This document shows positions 23,701 to 35,334 of a stretch of 64,000 nucleotides of DNA, piece after piece. Numbering within the stretch: the first letter of the stretch is position 1; each line of letters begins with the position of its first letter. Origin of the DNA: Drechmeria coniospora (lineage: Eukaryota; Ascomycota; Sordariomycetes; Hypocreales; Ophiocordycipitaceae); the NCBI RefSeq assembly GCF_001625195.1, contig NC_054389.1, positions 1,178,001-1,242,000 of the forward strand, in the 5' to 3' direction. Below the pieces are notes generated by a model, which saw only the letters and a list, made by a program, of their open reading frames with translations, made no database searches and was not told the DNA's origin. A program made the translations under genes and the position numbers.

Positions 23701-24495
23701 TGTGATGAGCGTGGGGCGCTTGGGCATCGGAATCGGCGTGGGGGGGGATGTTGCTCGCCGAGGCGGTGGGAGGCAAGGCGGGGAGGGACTTGTCCGTCAT
23801 CTTGTCCGCCGACATGGGCGAGTGTTCTTTTTCGCGGGATTTGGATGTGCTCGACGCTTTGGATTTCTTCCTGCGCCTGGCCATCAGAGTCTCGTGACAT
23901 CCCATGCAGAAGATGCCTTGCGAGGTTCTTGCGTATCGCAGGTTCTCGATCTTTCGTTTGCAGTTTCGGCACCGGAAGCAGGTGGCACAGAAGGCCTGGT
24001 CGCCCGTGAGAATGGCGAGGTCTTCAATCTTGTTACCGCAGGCACTGCAGCTGTAGGTGCAGTTGTTGCAGATGAGCGAGCCATCGCCGAGGAGGAGCAG
24101 GTTGGCATCGGAGTCGAGGAGGGTGCTGCAGCTGTTGCAGCGGAAGCAGTCGAGGTGCCATCGGTTGCCCGCTGCGGAGACGTGGTTGTCAGCATCCTGG
24201 TGTGTTTTCGGGGTGGTGGTGAGCAAAGCTGGGAGGTGGACGAGTGCAGGGCCTCGCAGAGGGCACGGTTTGCCACGGCTCCTCCCCAGGGCTTCGTCGG
24301 AGGTGCAGACGACATGGACGCGACGTACCTAATTCGAAAGCCTTGCCTTCCTCCAGAATCTGGGCGACAGACATGTCAGCCAGTGCACCCGGTGCAGCGA
24401 ACGTGAAGGGCACAAACTTCTCCGCATCCCTTGCAGGGGAAGACATCGTCATTCTCCATGGGACCGTCCAAATACTCGTCGACTATACTCGTCAT
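20735..24495 (-). CDS. Two-LIM-domain Rho GTPase-activating protein, 1125 aa
   Basis: Exons, in transcript order: 24495-24418, 24359-24329 (31-nt micro-exon), 24171-22927, 22873-21131, 21075-20942 and 20881-20735; introns of 58, 157, 53, 55 and 60 nt. Two LIM zinc-finger domains lie at the N-terminus: CKGCGE, WHLDCFRCNSC, CNNC, then CSACGNKI, FCATCFRCRNC, FCMGC. Next come a Ser/Pro-rich region, a coiled coil (about residues 610-760), a basic KKFNWKKG segment, and a RhoGAP domain (about 935-1115). That domain has the arginine-finger motif GIYRKTGG and the motifs YFRKLPTPLLTFDVY, MSPKNLAVVFAPTIM. The layout resembles yeast Rga1/Rga2, which stimulate GTP hydrolysis by Cdc42 or Rho and shape polarity; the exact target here is inferred. 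Splitting of LIM1 over three exons was deduced from zinc ligands and splice sites. Confidence 0.92.
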
Positions 24496-27149
24496 GGTGA
24501 TTGGGGCACGATGCAGCACAAGGCGCGTTGGGGTCACAAGACGTCAAGGTAACCGGGCGGGATTCGAAGTCTAGGGGCGAACGGAGGGTCGTTGATGATT
24601 CGTACGACGGCGGGCGGATCTGTGGGACGAGGTTCGACTCCCCGTGTCATCGACAGCAACTCTCGGCGGAGGCGATGGGGCAGAACACAGAAGGTCGGAG
24701 CCCGATGCGTGATGATGAAAGCAACGCTGTACAGAGACTGGGAGAGGAGGGCATTCGCCGACAGACGCGCGAGGCAGTCGAAGGAAAGCCGACGAATCCA
24801 GCGATGCAGGAGATGTGGCGGTTGCGTAGCGCAGACCGCGCGCGCGCCAGAGGGGGGGGAGGGAGGGAGACTTGTCGGTCGGAGAGAGGACGAAGTCGGA
24901 TTCGGACGAGACGATGGGGAGAGGGAAGAGGAGGGAGGGAGGGGGGAGGAGGGGAGCAGGAGGAGTGACTGCTCGTGGTGGTCGACTTTGACAGCGGCGG
25001 AGGATGGTCTCGTCAGAGAGAAAGGCCCTTGGGTGGGCACGCGAGTGAGCAAGGCGACGTCCCTAAGGACAGCGGCCTGGGGGACCTTCGATGGCTGGAG
25101 GACGCTGGTGATGTCGACCAGCAGCGAAGCCTGTGAGGTTGCTCGTCGGGAGGCGCTGGGATTGTTGGCAAATGGTGGTTGATGGTTGGAAGTTGGATGG
25201 TTGGATAATAGGTAGTAGGGAGGTAGGGACTGGTGCGGTGCGGTACAGAGCAGGATTAGTCCTGTACCTACGGAGTACGGAGTACTAGAACCAGTGATAT
25301 GGCCTCCGTACATGTACATGTACCGGCACGAATCGTACATGCACCGTGAGGGAGGCGCGAAAAGGTTCAGCTTGGAATGGTACGGGAGTCGGGGGTCCAA
25401 TTGCACGGGGTGCCGCGACCGAGTGCTGTAGGAGGACAAGTACCTTTTGTTAGCGTGCGGGTTCCATGTACGGGCGGTACCTGGTACTTCAATTACAGTA
25501 CTTACTTTGGTGTAGGCGAACAGGCGGCAGCGGGAGCGAACTGGCCACAGTGGGTTCGTAGCGCAAAGTACAGAGTACATGCGCTCCAAAAGCACGACGA
25601 TTATTCCAGCTAGCAGGTTAAGAATCAAATAAGGGTGGTGAGTTGCACGTCGACAGCGCTGGGCGGACACGGGTCAGAGTCGCCAGGTCCGTCCTTCACC
25701 AGAGGAGGCCTCGTCGACGACCGGGACGATGAACAGCGAGCAAGAAAGCCACCGACAGGCGATACATGCACGCCTAGGTAGGCATCAGCAGACGGCACAT
25801 CTGCGCTCTTCCGGCGCCTCGCTAGAAAGCACCCATCAGTGCACGGCACTCGCAGTACGCGTACAGACAACTCGTGCTGGAGGTGGCGAAAATGTGCAGC
25901 AATTCGGGTGGCTATTTCATCCTGCGCTAGGCGTCACTACCGCGAATCCCTTGTTCGCACTGCCGGCGGGCCAGTATTATACTAGGCTAGTAGGTTCAAA
26001 CGACTGCTGTCATGCTCGTAGCAGTTCCAGGGCGCCGCGCTCTGGAATGAAGCGTTTGGCCTCCTGGCTCCATTCATGAAGGTAGTTGGGCCTGCATGCT
26101 GGACTCGGTGCATGTACTTCTTATGTTATATATAACTACCTAGGTAGGTATTACCTAGTACCGAGTACGGAACTGTCAGGTGCGCGGGGAGTACAGTACA
26201 GTTGTTCTCTGCGCTCGGTGTAAGGACTATTATGGTGCCTGGACTAATCGCTTCAGTACCCTCCAACCAGTAACGCGACAGCCAAGGAGATGCATCATGC
26301 GTACATGGAGTTGTACACATGATACCTAGTACACATAATACGAGGACTCGTACGCCGACATGTACGGCACGCGTAGGAGCACACGGAATTACGCTTACTT
26401 ACTCATACGCTGTCGTAACGCTACGTTAGTATGATAACTAATGCGCTCGGCGGCAGCCCAAATGCGCGACATTTTTCGAGGGTGCATGCAGCGCAGATTG
26501 CCACATACGTGTACCGTACATGTAGGCCTACGTACGCATGCCACTCGGGTAGATGAGAGCAACTTGCTCGGTCCCCTCATCAATCGGCGACGCCACCTGC
26601 ATGGGCACGCCATCATACGAGCGCTCGAATGGCCTTGGTTGCGAGATGCTGGTCGGTTACTGACGATGTCCCATTGCGCCGCTTTCTCTCCCGCGCCAGT
26701 CTGCAGAAGCACAAGCGCGATGAACGGCGGGACGTGGCTTGCTGACAGGGAGGGTAGCCGTGCTTCTCTGGGTGCTTGCCCCCCTCCCTCTCCATTTCCA
26801 ATGTTCCATAACTAATATACTACTGTGCTGCAAGTACAAGGACTGTACGGAGTACAAGTAAGTAAGTACCGCAAGTACACCTAATTGTCGATACTTGTAC
26901 GGAGTACCATCCGTGTCGGTGTAAGAACGTACGGAGTAATTACTTGCACATACACTTGCACGTGTACTGTACGTGCACAACAGTTACTGCACAAGCGTGT
27001 TACAAGCCGAGAGACGCGCAGTAGAACACGGGCCAGGATCCAGGGAGTCCAGAGACGCTCTGTATCAGATGCGAGCGTGGCCCTCCCTCATGTCCGTCAT
27101 TATTGGGCAGTGCGCATTGGTCCTGTGCATTCGTGCGGAGCCTTGGAAA

Positions 27150-27216
27150 CAATACAGGTACTTGCACTCACTGACTAGAATACTTGTAGTCAATACAGGT
27201 ACTTGCACTCACTGAC
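27150..27216 (+). repeat. Tandem duplication with 26-bp perfect copies
   Basis: The 26-bp sequence at 27,150-27,175 recurs exactly at 27,191-27,216 (41-bp period). The 15-bp spacer after copy 1 is partly matched after copy 2, so the original unit was probably about 41 bp. Intergenic. Confidence 0.9.
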
Positions 27217-29389
27217 AAGAAGACTTGCACTCCTCGAGCACAGTAGGCCGGTGCACTCCAAACGTGCCGACTCATTACTTACTATGCATGGATTGTGCGT
27301 GTACAGTACGAGTGCTTTACAACTACTTGAAGTTGGAGTGGAGGAATAGAGCCGCACGGCATGTACTTGCAATACGGGGTACGAGTCGTACACGTAATTA
27401 CACGCAACCACCCAAGTACATGAACAAAGTACTAAAGGTAGTACTTAGGTAGGTAGCAGCAAGTGGACAGGAGAACAGTGCACTACTTTTTGGGGTTGCC
27501 ACCTTGGATTATTGCGGAGTAATTGGCGAGTCGCGGCAAGTAAAATACCCGAAGGGCTGAGTCTCCGGTTAATGCCAAGACTTGCAGTGTGGGTGGCGGG
27601 CAGTGATTGGTACACAAACTCCTTTTACCATGGGTGCTTTACATACGGAGTACTGTAATACACGTACAGTACAGTACAAGTACGGAGTAATTACAGTGCA
27701 ACCTACGAACTTGGGCGGTATTGTTCGGCTGTCAGCAGCTCAACGAACGATTATCGGCAGTCCCTCAGTACTGTTAGTCCAGTGCCGTACCGAGGTTAGT
27801 AATCCTGCAGGTACCAAATAGCAAAGCAGGTACAGAGTACCTTTGCCGTCATACTACCTGCAGTATTAGTCCGTACAACTTGGAGGCATGTATCTCCTAC
27901 TCCTACTTGCTGTACTTACTTATGTTCACCCACATGTACCAGCCTACCCCGTACAAGTAGTGCAAATGTATATTTGGACTCAGCCCGCGTAGGACCGCCC
28001 CACCGATGGTTGCAACAGGATCAAACATGCAGCACGGCTCTACAGTAGATCGCGCGCCTAAGAAAGTACTAAAGTGCTTGGTACCTGTTCAAGTTTCTAC
28101 CGCAGTAATCGGTTGTATTTCTACATCGATGTGTGAGTGCTTGTGCTGGAAACGGCTACAACGTAATCTGATGTCCAGACAGTACTTCTAGTTCCCCTTC
28201 GCACTACCGCAGGTACCTGTTTGGTACTTACCCGACATGTACGGGCTCTCACATGTACATGCAAGTACCTGCAAGTGCATGTATACTTAGGTACGGAGTA
28301 CGGAGTACCAGGCCCAAGTATTCACAAAGGTAGTACTGTACTTGGATGTTATTGCCTTGGTGTTTCAGCTAGATGGGGCACTCAAGGGACGAAACAAGGG
28401 GTTCAAACGGTAGGGACCACGGAAGGAAGACCTTGCAGGGGTCATCCTGCAGCCGACGTGGATGACGGAGGGCTTCTGGTACGCGGAAGCTGCTGCTCTG
28501 CGGAATATACTTGCTATTCTGTACTCCGTACTTGTACTTAGGTGGTGTACTGTAATCAACGTGCGATGTGCCCGCACATGTACTGTAAGTACTTACTGTA
28601 TCATTGCACACGCAAACGGTATTGCTATAGGGGTACAGTATGATACCCGACGTTCAAAACTGAGTATTAAAAAAATGCTAGGTGCGTAGGTAGGTGTACG
28701 GAGTAGGTACTTGCAAGTACGTAAAAATACTAATTAATAATAATACTTGTTCACTGCATTTGTACGCCTGTACTTACCTAGTTCTCTCTACAACCTCGTT
28801 TTCACTTGCGTCTTGCGCTGCTGGTAGCAGGGCATGTTGACCTGGCCTGTGCAGGACGGAGTATATTTGTTCGAATACACCTGCTTGTGCAAGAGGACGA
28901 ACGAGACTATTTCTCCTTGCGGATTGAGCGTCATAGTGGCAGCTGCCAAGGCGTGGGCTGACAATGAGGAACAAGAGCGCGTGGAGCACCAGCGGTGAGA
29001 CATGAGTCACTCTCCTTTCACGAGAACTCCATTCCACCACGCAACGAAGGACTCCCCGAGCTCTATGACACTTGCTTCGTCCTTGCACACTTATTTCTCA
29101 CTGGGGCTCTAAGCGTACTGCGTAGAACTGTTCAAGTACAGTTTTAAAAAAACAATTACTTCCTGATTAGTAATCTAGCGATGCTGCGTTGAACTCCTTG
29201 TTTTGCGGGCTCGGTCGATACGATAATACAACATTCGAGTAAGATGCCCACGTTCAGTATGGATTCTGTTACCCGTACTCCGTACAACACACACAGACTG
29301 CACAAATTCGCAAACAATACAAGTACTTTCTCGCATGCTTGAGAGACACAAAGACAGGCAGAGGCAAGAGGCAAACAAAAAAAGAGAGA

Positions 29390-29702
29390 ACATACAACAG
29401 CCGGTGTTCGCTGATCGTCACCGACTCAACTACTAATCTGCCGGTCAGTGGCTTGACGTGTGGAGAGCAGACGGGATCCAGTATTTTCCACTGCCTATGG
29501 TCGTACGTGACATGCAAGGCTTCTATTCTGGATTGTATTGGAAAGCTCTGCATCAAAGGGAAAAAAAGGTCAAAAAAAAGATGGAGACATACAACAGCCG
29601 GTGTTCGCTGATCGTCACCGACTCAACTACTAATCTGCCGGTCAGTGGCTTGACGTGTGGAGAGCAGACGGGATCCAGTATATTCCACTGCCTATGGTCG
29701 TA
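29390..29702 (+). repeat. 116-bp direct repeat pair
   Basis: Positions 29,390-29,505 and 29,587-29,702 are identical except for one base (T against A at offset 98). The spacer is 81 bp. A-rich tracts precede both copies (AAAAAAAGAGAGA and AAAAAAAAGATGGAG), suggesting the duplicated unit included them. No terminal inverted repeats, target-site duplications or coding sequence are visible, so a transposon origin is not shown. Near-identity implies a recent duplication. Confidence 0.92.
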
Positions 29703-30264
29703 TGTAGCAGAATATTCCTTAACCGCGCCTAAGAGTGCATTGCTTGATGCTGTGTGACCGAATTCTACACTAAACTCTACAGCAGTTGACTGCTGTTGTG
29801 ACCTCTTTCGACCTCTGGTGCCCATCTTGTGCTACCAATATCATACACAACGCTTTGCCGACGGAGATTCAACGCCTGCACTCTCCCTCTTCATCCATTA
29901 ACTTTTTCGCTTGGGTGTACTCAGACTCGACTCAACTCGAACTTGTTCCGTCTGTAATCCTCAGCGAGACACTGGTGAAGCATCGCCAGTTGGTGGTGAA
30001 TGACGCTGCGTCGAACCTTCGAGCCTTGGCCTTTTTGACGCAATTGTGACCGATCATCGTGCTGGGAATCGACAGAGGCAACACCCCAGTGCCTGGAGTG
30101 GAGAGGCGGAAATGGGTACCTCATGGGCGCCAATCTCCAGCTCCAATGCCGCCCATTGAACTGGCCGTTATAACGGCATGGCACCAGTGACCATAAGGTC
30201 AAGGCGACCCATTACATCCACCCCCATGGCGGATGCAAACGGAATCCCCAACCTTGATCCCCCA

Positions 30265-30972
30265 TTATCGCCCCTCACCGACAAGCCGCTTCACCTTGTC
30301 CAGCAAGATGGTGCTTTCACGCCCGAGCTTCTTTTTGCCGTCCTTGCCCCGTGTCTTGGCCATCGCTCTCTTGAAGCGTTCCCTCTCGGCCAGCTTCCGC
30401 TCTCTCTCCTCGCGTCGGCGCTGCATCTCCTTGGCTCGCTCCTCAGCTTCCATCCGCAGCTGGTCCGCCTTCTTCAACTGCTTGTCGTAATAGCCCGGAC
30501 GTCGTGTCCTGCGGCGATGACCGTCGCTCGCCATGTTCATTTCCGCGCCGTCGGCGTTGGCGCCAACCTGGGCCATTTCTTCGTCCTTGAGCATGAGTTC
30601 TCGCGTCGGGTGGATCGCCGCCGCAGGCTCCTCGTCTTCGGCGGCCTCATGTCCATTCTCGCCCGTGTCATTGTCGCTGTCGTCCGCATGCCCAGTTCTG
30701 GGCGCCGTCGTTACTAGCTCCTCCCGCGCCTTGATCTTGGCATATTCTTTCTTCACCTTGGCCTTGTGAATGAGATCCTTCTTGATCTTCGTCACTGCAT
30801 TTGCTGTCGTGTGAGCTATCTGACACTGTTGATTCATTGCAAGAAGCGTGGACAAACCTTTCCGTCGCCAGGGGCCGTCCGGCAGATTGTCCGGGCCAAC
30901 TCGGAAGCCGCGCTTTGGCTTTTTGGATACAGATTCCTGATCCTTCGACTCGAGCGGCCGTTTGGGAGCCAT
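30265..30972 (-). CDS. FYV7: rRNA-processing protein Fyv7-like, 217 aa
   Basis: Exons 30972-30858 and 30803-30265 with a 54-nt intron. Fyv7 is a small basic nucleolar factor needed for 18S pre-rRNA processing in yeast. The N-terminus has KRPLESKDQ and a nuclear-localisation-like KKPKRGFRVGPDNLPDGPWRRK, followed by KIKKDLIHKAKVKKEYAKIK, the segment most typical of the family (Pfam rRNA_processing, PF08524). An acidic linker follows, then a long Arg/Glu/Lys-rich helix (KKADQLRMEAEERAKEMQRR) and a basic tail. The ATG at 30,972 (MAPKRPLE) is chosen over one 27 nt upstream because it begins the basic N-terminus. The intron length is a multiple of three and has no stop, so its removal is inferred from splice signals (donor GTTTGT, acceptor CACGACAG). 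Confidence 0.8.
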   Translation of the reverse strand: MAPKRPLESKDQESVSKKPKRGFRVGPDNLPDGPWRRKGLSTLLAMNQQCQIAHTTANAVTKIKKDLIHKAKVKKEYAKIKAREELVTTAPRTGHADDSDNDTGENGHEAAEDEEPAAAIHPTRELMLKDEEMAQVGANADGAEMNMASDGHRRRTRRPGYYDKQLKKADQLRMEAEERAKEMQRRREERERKLAERERFKRAMAKTRGKDGKKKLGRESTILLDKVKRLVGEGR

Positions 30973-32440
30973 GGTGTTGCAGAGGCCGAGCCGATACAAC
31001 CCTCGTTCTCTGCCTGTGCGTTCGCGGAGTGCTGGCCTCGATTGCTCGAGGCGAGGTTTGAACTTTGCTGGCTGGTGGGGTCCAGATGTGCTAGCGTTGG
31101 TGTGACTTGGTACTACTCAAACATGCAAGCACGCTACGTGCACACGTGCCAGTACTTGACAGTGCATGTACAAGCACACAAGGGAATTATAGCATTCACC
31201 GGGTTCCCGTCGTAGATATGCAGGTGCTCTATGAGAATCATGTGGCATCTTGCAAGGGCCAAAACAAACGACGCACAAAAGACGTCACCAGCTCTGATTG
31301 TCCCTTTGCCGAGGAGCATTTTGATACCAGAACCTTACCACTGCTTTGACTGAAGCGGGGGAGTTGAATCAGCGGCACAAGGCACACTGCACACTGTGGG
31401 GGCGAGGTATCAGGGAGTACAGCGTAGTACTGAACGGTACTCCGTAAGTACTAACTTGTCCGAGAATGTCCGGCTCTACACCTAATACTGGCACTTAGTA
31501 AATAAAGTAACATGACGTATAAGTACTGGTACATTACTCTGCCCATTCGCCGACAGTGCACCCATGCAAATACCTGATGCCAAGTGCATTACATGTAAAA
31601 ACCTTGTAGGCAGGCTAATACGCATACTATCTTCCAACATACCTGTATTAGTAATTTGGTACCCTACAACTACTAGGTACTTACAGCCGATTGTGCTAGT
31701 GGGATCGGGGTAGACAACTTAACGTTGTACGTGTTAGCCGCGGTGCTAGTACCCGTAGGAACAACTAATAACAGGCATCGCTGCCGTACAGTGGGTGTAG
31801 GCGTACCACTAGGTGCAAACGGTCCGTAATACTTCTCAATACTCCATTCTCCATATCAGCAAGTACTGAACTTACTTGGTTGTACTCCGTACGGAGTACT
31901 CCGTACTCTATTCCGTATCTACAGAATGTACTCCGTACTCCGTACACCGTACTCCGTACTTGGGCTCGTAATCAACCGTCCTCCCCCCACACCCGACTGA
32001 TCAAGCCCCATGACGATTGCGCTCCACTGCACTGAACCACCTCGAACTGTGCTAGTTCGAGTACGTAATGGCACCTGCGACTGCTGATTGTTCCGTCCCG
32101 GGTTTGGCACAATTCTGTGACAACCCCATCGCCCAGCCCAACCGAACAAAGTTCCCGAGGATGGCATCCGATACCCTTCATCTCTAAACACCTCCCGACG
32201 AGAACCTCCCGCATGCAGTCCACCGGACCTGCAGAGTTACTGCAAGCCGCCGAGCTGCATGGAGGAGCGACCAACGACCGACGCTCTCCTCTCCTGCCAA
32301 TCCACGAAGCCCGAGATCGAGACCGGTGACAGGCCCATCAACGACGATTCCGGCTTCCCGCCTCCTCGACAGCTCGCCATTTTGACCAGCAATCATACGG
32401 AGCCGCGGCCCTGTGCTGCGGTTCTTTCCACATTTCAACC
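30973..32440. repeat. Divergent intergenic region with motif cluster
   Basis: Promoter region shared by the divergent FYV7 and Atos-like genes. The central part (31,380-31,970) is rich in TACTCCGTA/TACGGAGTA words and GTAC. It includes a perfect 18-bp palindrome at 31,882-31,899 and a short GTACTCC tandem at 31,928-31,959. No gene is supported. Confidence 0.6.
31882..31899. repeat. Perfect 18-bp palindrome GTACTCCGTACGGAGTAC
   Basis: Two dispersed motifs in opposite orientation share a central GTAC, giving a self-complementary 18-mer. Further motif copies follow immediately, and a GTACTCC tandem lies at 31,928-31,959. Could be a dimer-binding site or cruciform; neither is shown. Confidence 0.85.
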
Positions 32441-34606
32441 ATGCCCATCTTCCAGACTGATCTTGAGCACGAGCACGGGCACGAGCGTTGCTCCCGCTCA
32501 CCCGCTCCAGTCCCCGTCGCCGTCCCGACCCAACGGGCTTTCCCGATTCCCAGGCGTCTTTCGGAGGAAAGTGTCCGCACCGATCTTTGCGAGGGGCCCG
32601 TCCTGGATACGCCGGATCATGCATCGACCATGCGAGCCGAAGGTGACGGTGCCACGTCGGATAGGGGCGAGCTGATCGAGAGACTGAAGCGAGGGGAGAG
32701 TCCCACATGGATCCCCAACCGACATGTGCGTACATTGGCCTTGCCGATGGTTTCGGTCCATCTTTTGGTTCCATGCTTATTTTATCCGCCTCCATAGCTT
32801 GAGTCGATGCTTCATCAAGGCGGCACCGTCGACATCGCCCGTCCACCACGCTCCCCGTCTCACCCTCCGGGCTTGCTACCTCCGGCCCAGATCACGCCGG
32901 AGAGTGACAGCCCTGCACAAGGCTTCAAGGAGGATCGGTTGCAGGACGGCCTCAACATCGAAAGGCCCGGATCCGCTCTTCACAGTGGAGATTTCGCCCA
33001 TAGCCACAGGCCTGCGGAGCGACAAGCGAGCAGTGGTCCGTCCCGGCAGTCGTTTGGTTCGGTCGAGACAATCCCATGGATTGCGACCAGCCCCCCTAGG
33101 AATTTCACCTCGTTTCACTACGGGAAGAGCTCGCCCCTACAGGAATGTGCCCGCAGCTTCCAGGCAGCGGCATCTCCACTTTCGACGTCGTTGTCCAACT
33201 TCGTCTTTCAACCACCAACCAGCCCACTCGTCCAGTCCGAGTCGAACGATGAGCTGGAGTTTCCCATGCCTCCCGAGGCCATCAGCCTCTCGACAGAACC
33301 TTTCGGCCGGCGAGGAGATGATTCCCTTCACTCGTCCAAATCATCACCCTCTCCGTCCCCGTCCTCGCGCCATTCGATCGCCTCATGGACCCCTCAGCGC
33401 CGCGATGGCTCTTTACCGTACCAAGCCCACCAACCCCGTCGATCGTTAACGTCAACGCCGAGTTTCTTGCCGCATGGAACATCGCCACAGACGGCTGCCA
33501 TGGTGCGGTCCAGGAGGCCGTCCTTGAGCTCGGACATGTCGCCCATCCAGCACGCTTCCATGGTAGGATCGTACGAGGAGAGTATTCTCCGTGGACGCAT
33601 GTCGACGACGCCTTCTCAGCCGTTTGATTTCCTCGCACAGATTGGCGTTTTGGGAAGAGGAAAATGTAAGCCTAGCCTGCGGTGTCCTCCTCATGTCACG
33701 CTGCCGTTCCCGGCCGTCTACTACAACTACGGCGGCACGCCGCACCTGAGGTCACGGTCCGATGACGGACCAAGCCCGTACGTAGGGCAGATTGATCTCG
33801 AAAACGGGCTTGTAACCTCGGACGAGGAGACCATGCCCAGGAATGATCCCCGAGACCGGAACTGTGACAGAACGATGCTCGGCGACGACACGGACATGGA
33901 CATGAACTTGATGAATGGCCCTGGTGGCGGGTTGGATCGCTGGCGCATGAGCCCTAAGCAGAGGTTTGTGTCCCCGAAAGCACCTCCTGGTGGCAGCTAC
34001 AGGATCCCGGAAAAGGGTCAGATCCAAATCATAATCAAAAATCAGAACAAGACAGCCGTCAAGCTCTTCTTGGTACCTTATGACCTCTCTGGCATGGAGC
34101 CGGGCACAAAGACCTTCATCCGCCAGCGCAGCTACTCGGCCGGACCGATCATTGATAACATCCCCAACCCGAGCGAGACGGATGGCATGAGCCGTCCGAT
34201 GTTGCGATATCTCGTTCATCTGCACATGTGTTGTCCGTCTAGGGGCAGATTCTACCTGTACAAGAGCATTCGGGTTGTCTTCGCGAACCGAGTGCCTGAA
34301 GGAAAAGAGAAACTCCGGAACGAGACGACTTGGCCTGAGCCGCGCTTCACGCCGTACAAGCCGATCCGGGCCATGCACCCGCCCGCTTCATCATCCACTG
34401 GACCTGGCGCCACCCTGGCTGCCGAGAAGGCCTTTCGAAGGAGGAGTCTCGGTGTAGCATTTGGCGGAGCGTCTTCCCGCGCATTTGACGCGGCCAACGT
34501 CGCCGACATGGGGTTAATGCCCGTCAGAGTGAGAGACTACGCAAGCAGCAACGCCACCCCCGCAGCGCTGAATTCCGTTTCGGCTGCTACCCCACGGCTC
34601 GGGTAG
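32441..34606 (+). CDS. Atos-like protein (DUF4210 plus Chromosome_seg domains), 697 aa
   Basis: Exons 32441-32725 and 32798-34606; 72-nt intron (GTGCGT to CCATAG), phase 0. Exon 1 encodes RTDLCEGPVLDTPDH and RGELIERLKRGESPTWIPN; the latter looks like a conserved N-terminal element of this family. A disordered Ser/Pro-rich region follows. About residues 350-405 carry the Atos/DUF4210 signature SYEESILRGRMSTTPSQPFD, then FLAQIGVLGRGKCKP and PFPAVYYNY. About residues 496-545 carry the second domain: PEKGQIQIIIKNQNKTAVKL then YDLSGMEPGTKTFIRQR (Pfam Chromosome_seg, PF13889). Animal Atos proteins act as transcription regulators and a fission yeast member is linked to meiotic chromosome segregation; which role applies here is unknown. 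Divergent from FYV7. Confidence 0.88.
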
Positions 34607-35334
34607 TAATGGCCATGTTCACGATTCCAATTGATGACATCATTACCGCTGACCCTTGCTCTCCGACTTGCCCTCGATGATTTCGCTGCTGGCAATCTCA
34701 CACCGACAGCCTTGTGGAGACGGGGTCTCTGGCCATCAAGTCTCGCCGCCCCAACGCCGGCATGACGGGGAGCACTCCAGTCTGTCCTGTCTTCTTGCCA
34801 CCCTGTCGGGACGACTTGCATCACAGGTGGTCTTGCGAGATGCTACGGCATGAAATTTGACATGGGTCCGGGCTGTTTGCTGGATAAGCGCCCGATTGTC
34901 CATCTCATCACGCACATATTTATAGAATTGGGTCACTCGGGAACCGGAGTCTCGATGGGCCTGATAAATTGCTTCTCTTTTCTGCTGGCTGGGAGGGCGC
35001 CGGCTACCTAGATTTCGACTTGTTGAGTTCAAGCTTTTTGTATATAGACAACCACCTTCTCGATAATCAAAAAGCCATGCATGCTGAAAGGATTTGCAGC
35101 GGTGCACACTGTTGCCGTGACCTGCTCGCTTCTTCCATTCGCCGCTTCAAGTAGATAATTGATGCCAGCGACTTGCCGTCCCGGGGTACCTGATGCCTTG
35201 CGCGGTGGTGCTTGTTGAACTTGCATGGCGCAGCAGGCCAGTTGCTGGGTCGAAGTTCTATCCAGAGTTCTCGTTGGGCTCGTTGACGTCGCACTCATTC
35301 GTTCCGTGCGTGCAATTCATTGCGCATGAGCTCT
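34607..35334. other. Convergent intergenic region
   Basis: 728 bp between the stops of the Atos-like and PPR genes. No dispersed TACGGAGTA motif, RNA gene or supported reading frame is seen. Presumably both 3' untranslated regions. Confidence 0.6.

Larger units (their letters stand above)
24496..30264. repeat. 5.8-kb intergenic region with dense dispersed motifs
   Basis: The first 700 bp are the promoter and leader of the LIM-RhoGAP gene, with AG-rich low-complexity sequence (24,840-24,965). A 378-codon minus-strand frame over 24,534-25,670 is composed of repetitive low-complexity sequence and is not accepted. From 25,250 to 28,800 the TACGGAGTA/TACTCCGTA family and GTAC words recur frequently. 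No gene, RNA or transposon is recognised. The rightmost 1.4 kb (28,800-30,200) is less repetitive and carries a 116-bp direct repeat listed separately. Confidence 0.55.

Noticed and set aside
24590..24660. GGTTCGACTCC B-box-like sequence with near-complementary ends (GTCGTTG and CATCGAC) suggesting a tRNA
   Set aside because: T-stem has a mismatch, the D and anticodon arms cannot be formed, and the length (67 nt) leaves an extra 3 nt before the acceptor. Lies in the leader of the LIM-RhoGAP gene.
24534..25670. 378-codon minus-strand frame upstream of the LIM-RhoGAP gene
   Set aside because: Ser/Pro-rich translation of AG-rich low-complexity DNA and dispersed motifs; no family resemblance.
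29390..29702. Direct repeats considered as LTRs of a small element
   Set aside because: Only 81 bp lie between, with no coding sequence, primer-binding site, TG..CA ends or target-site duplication.
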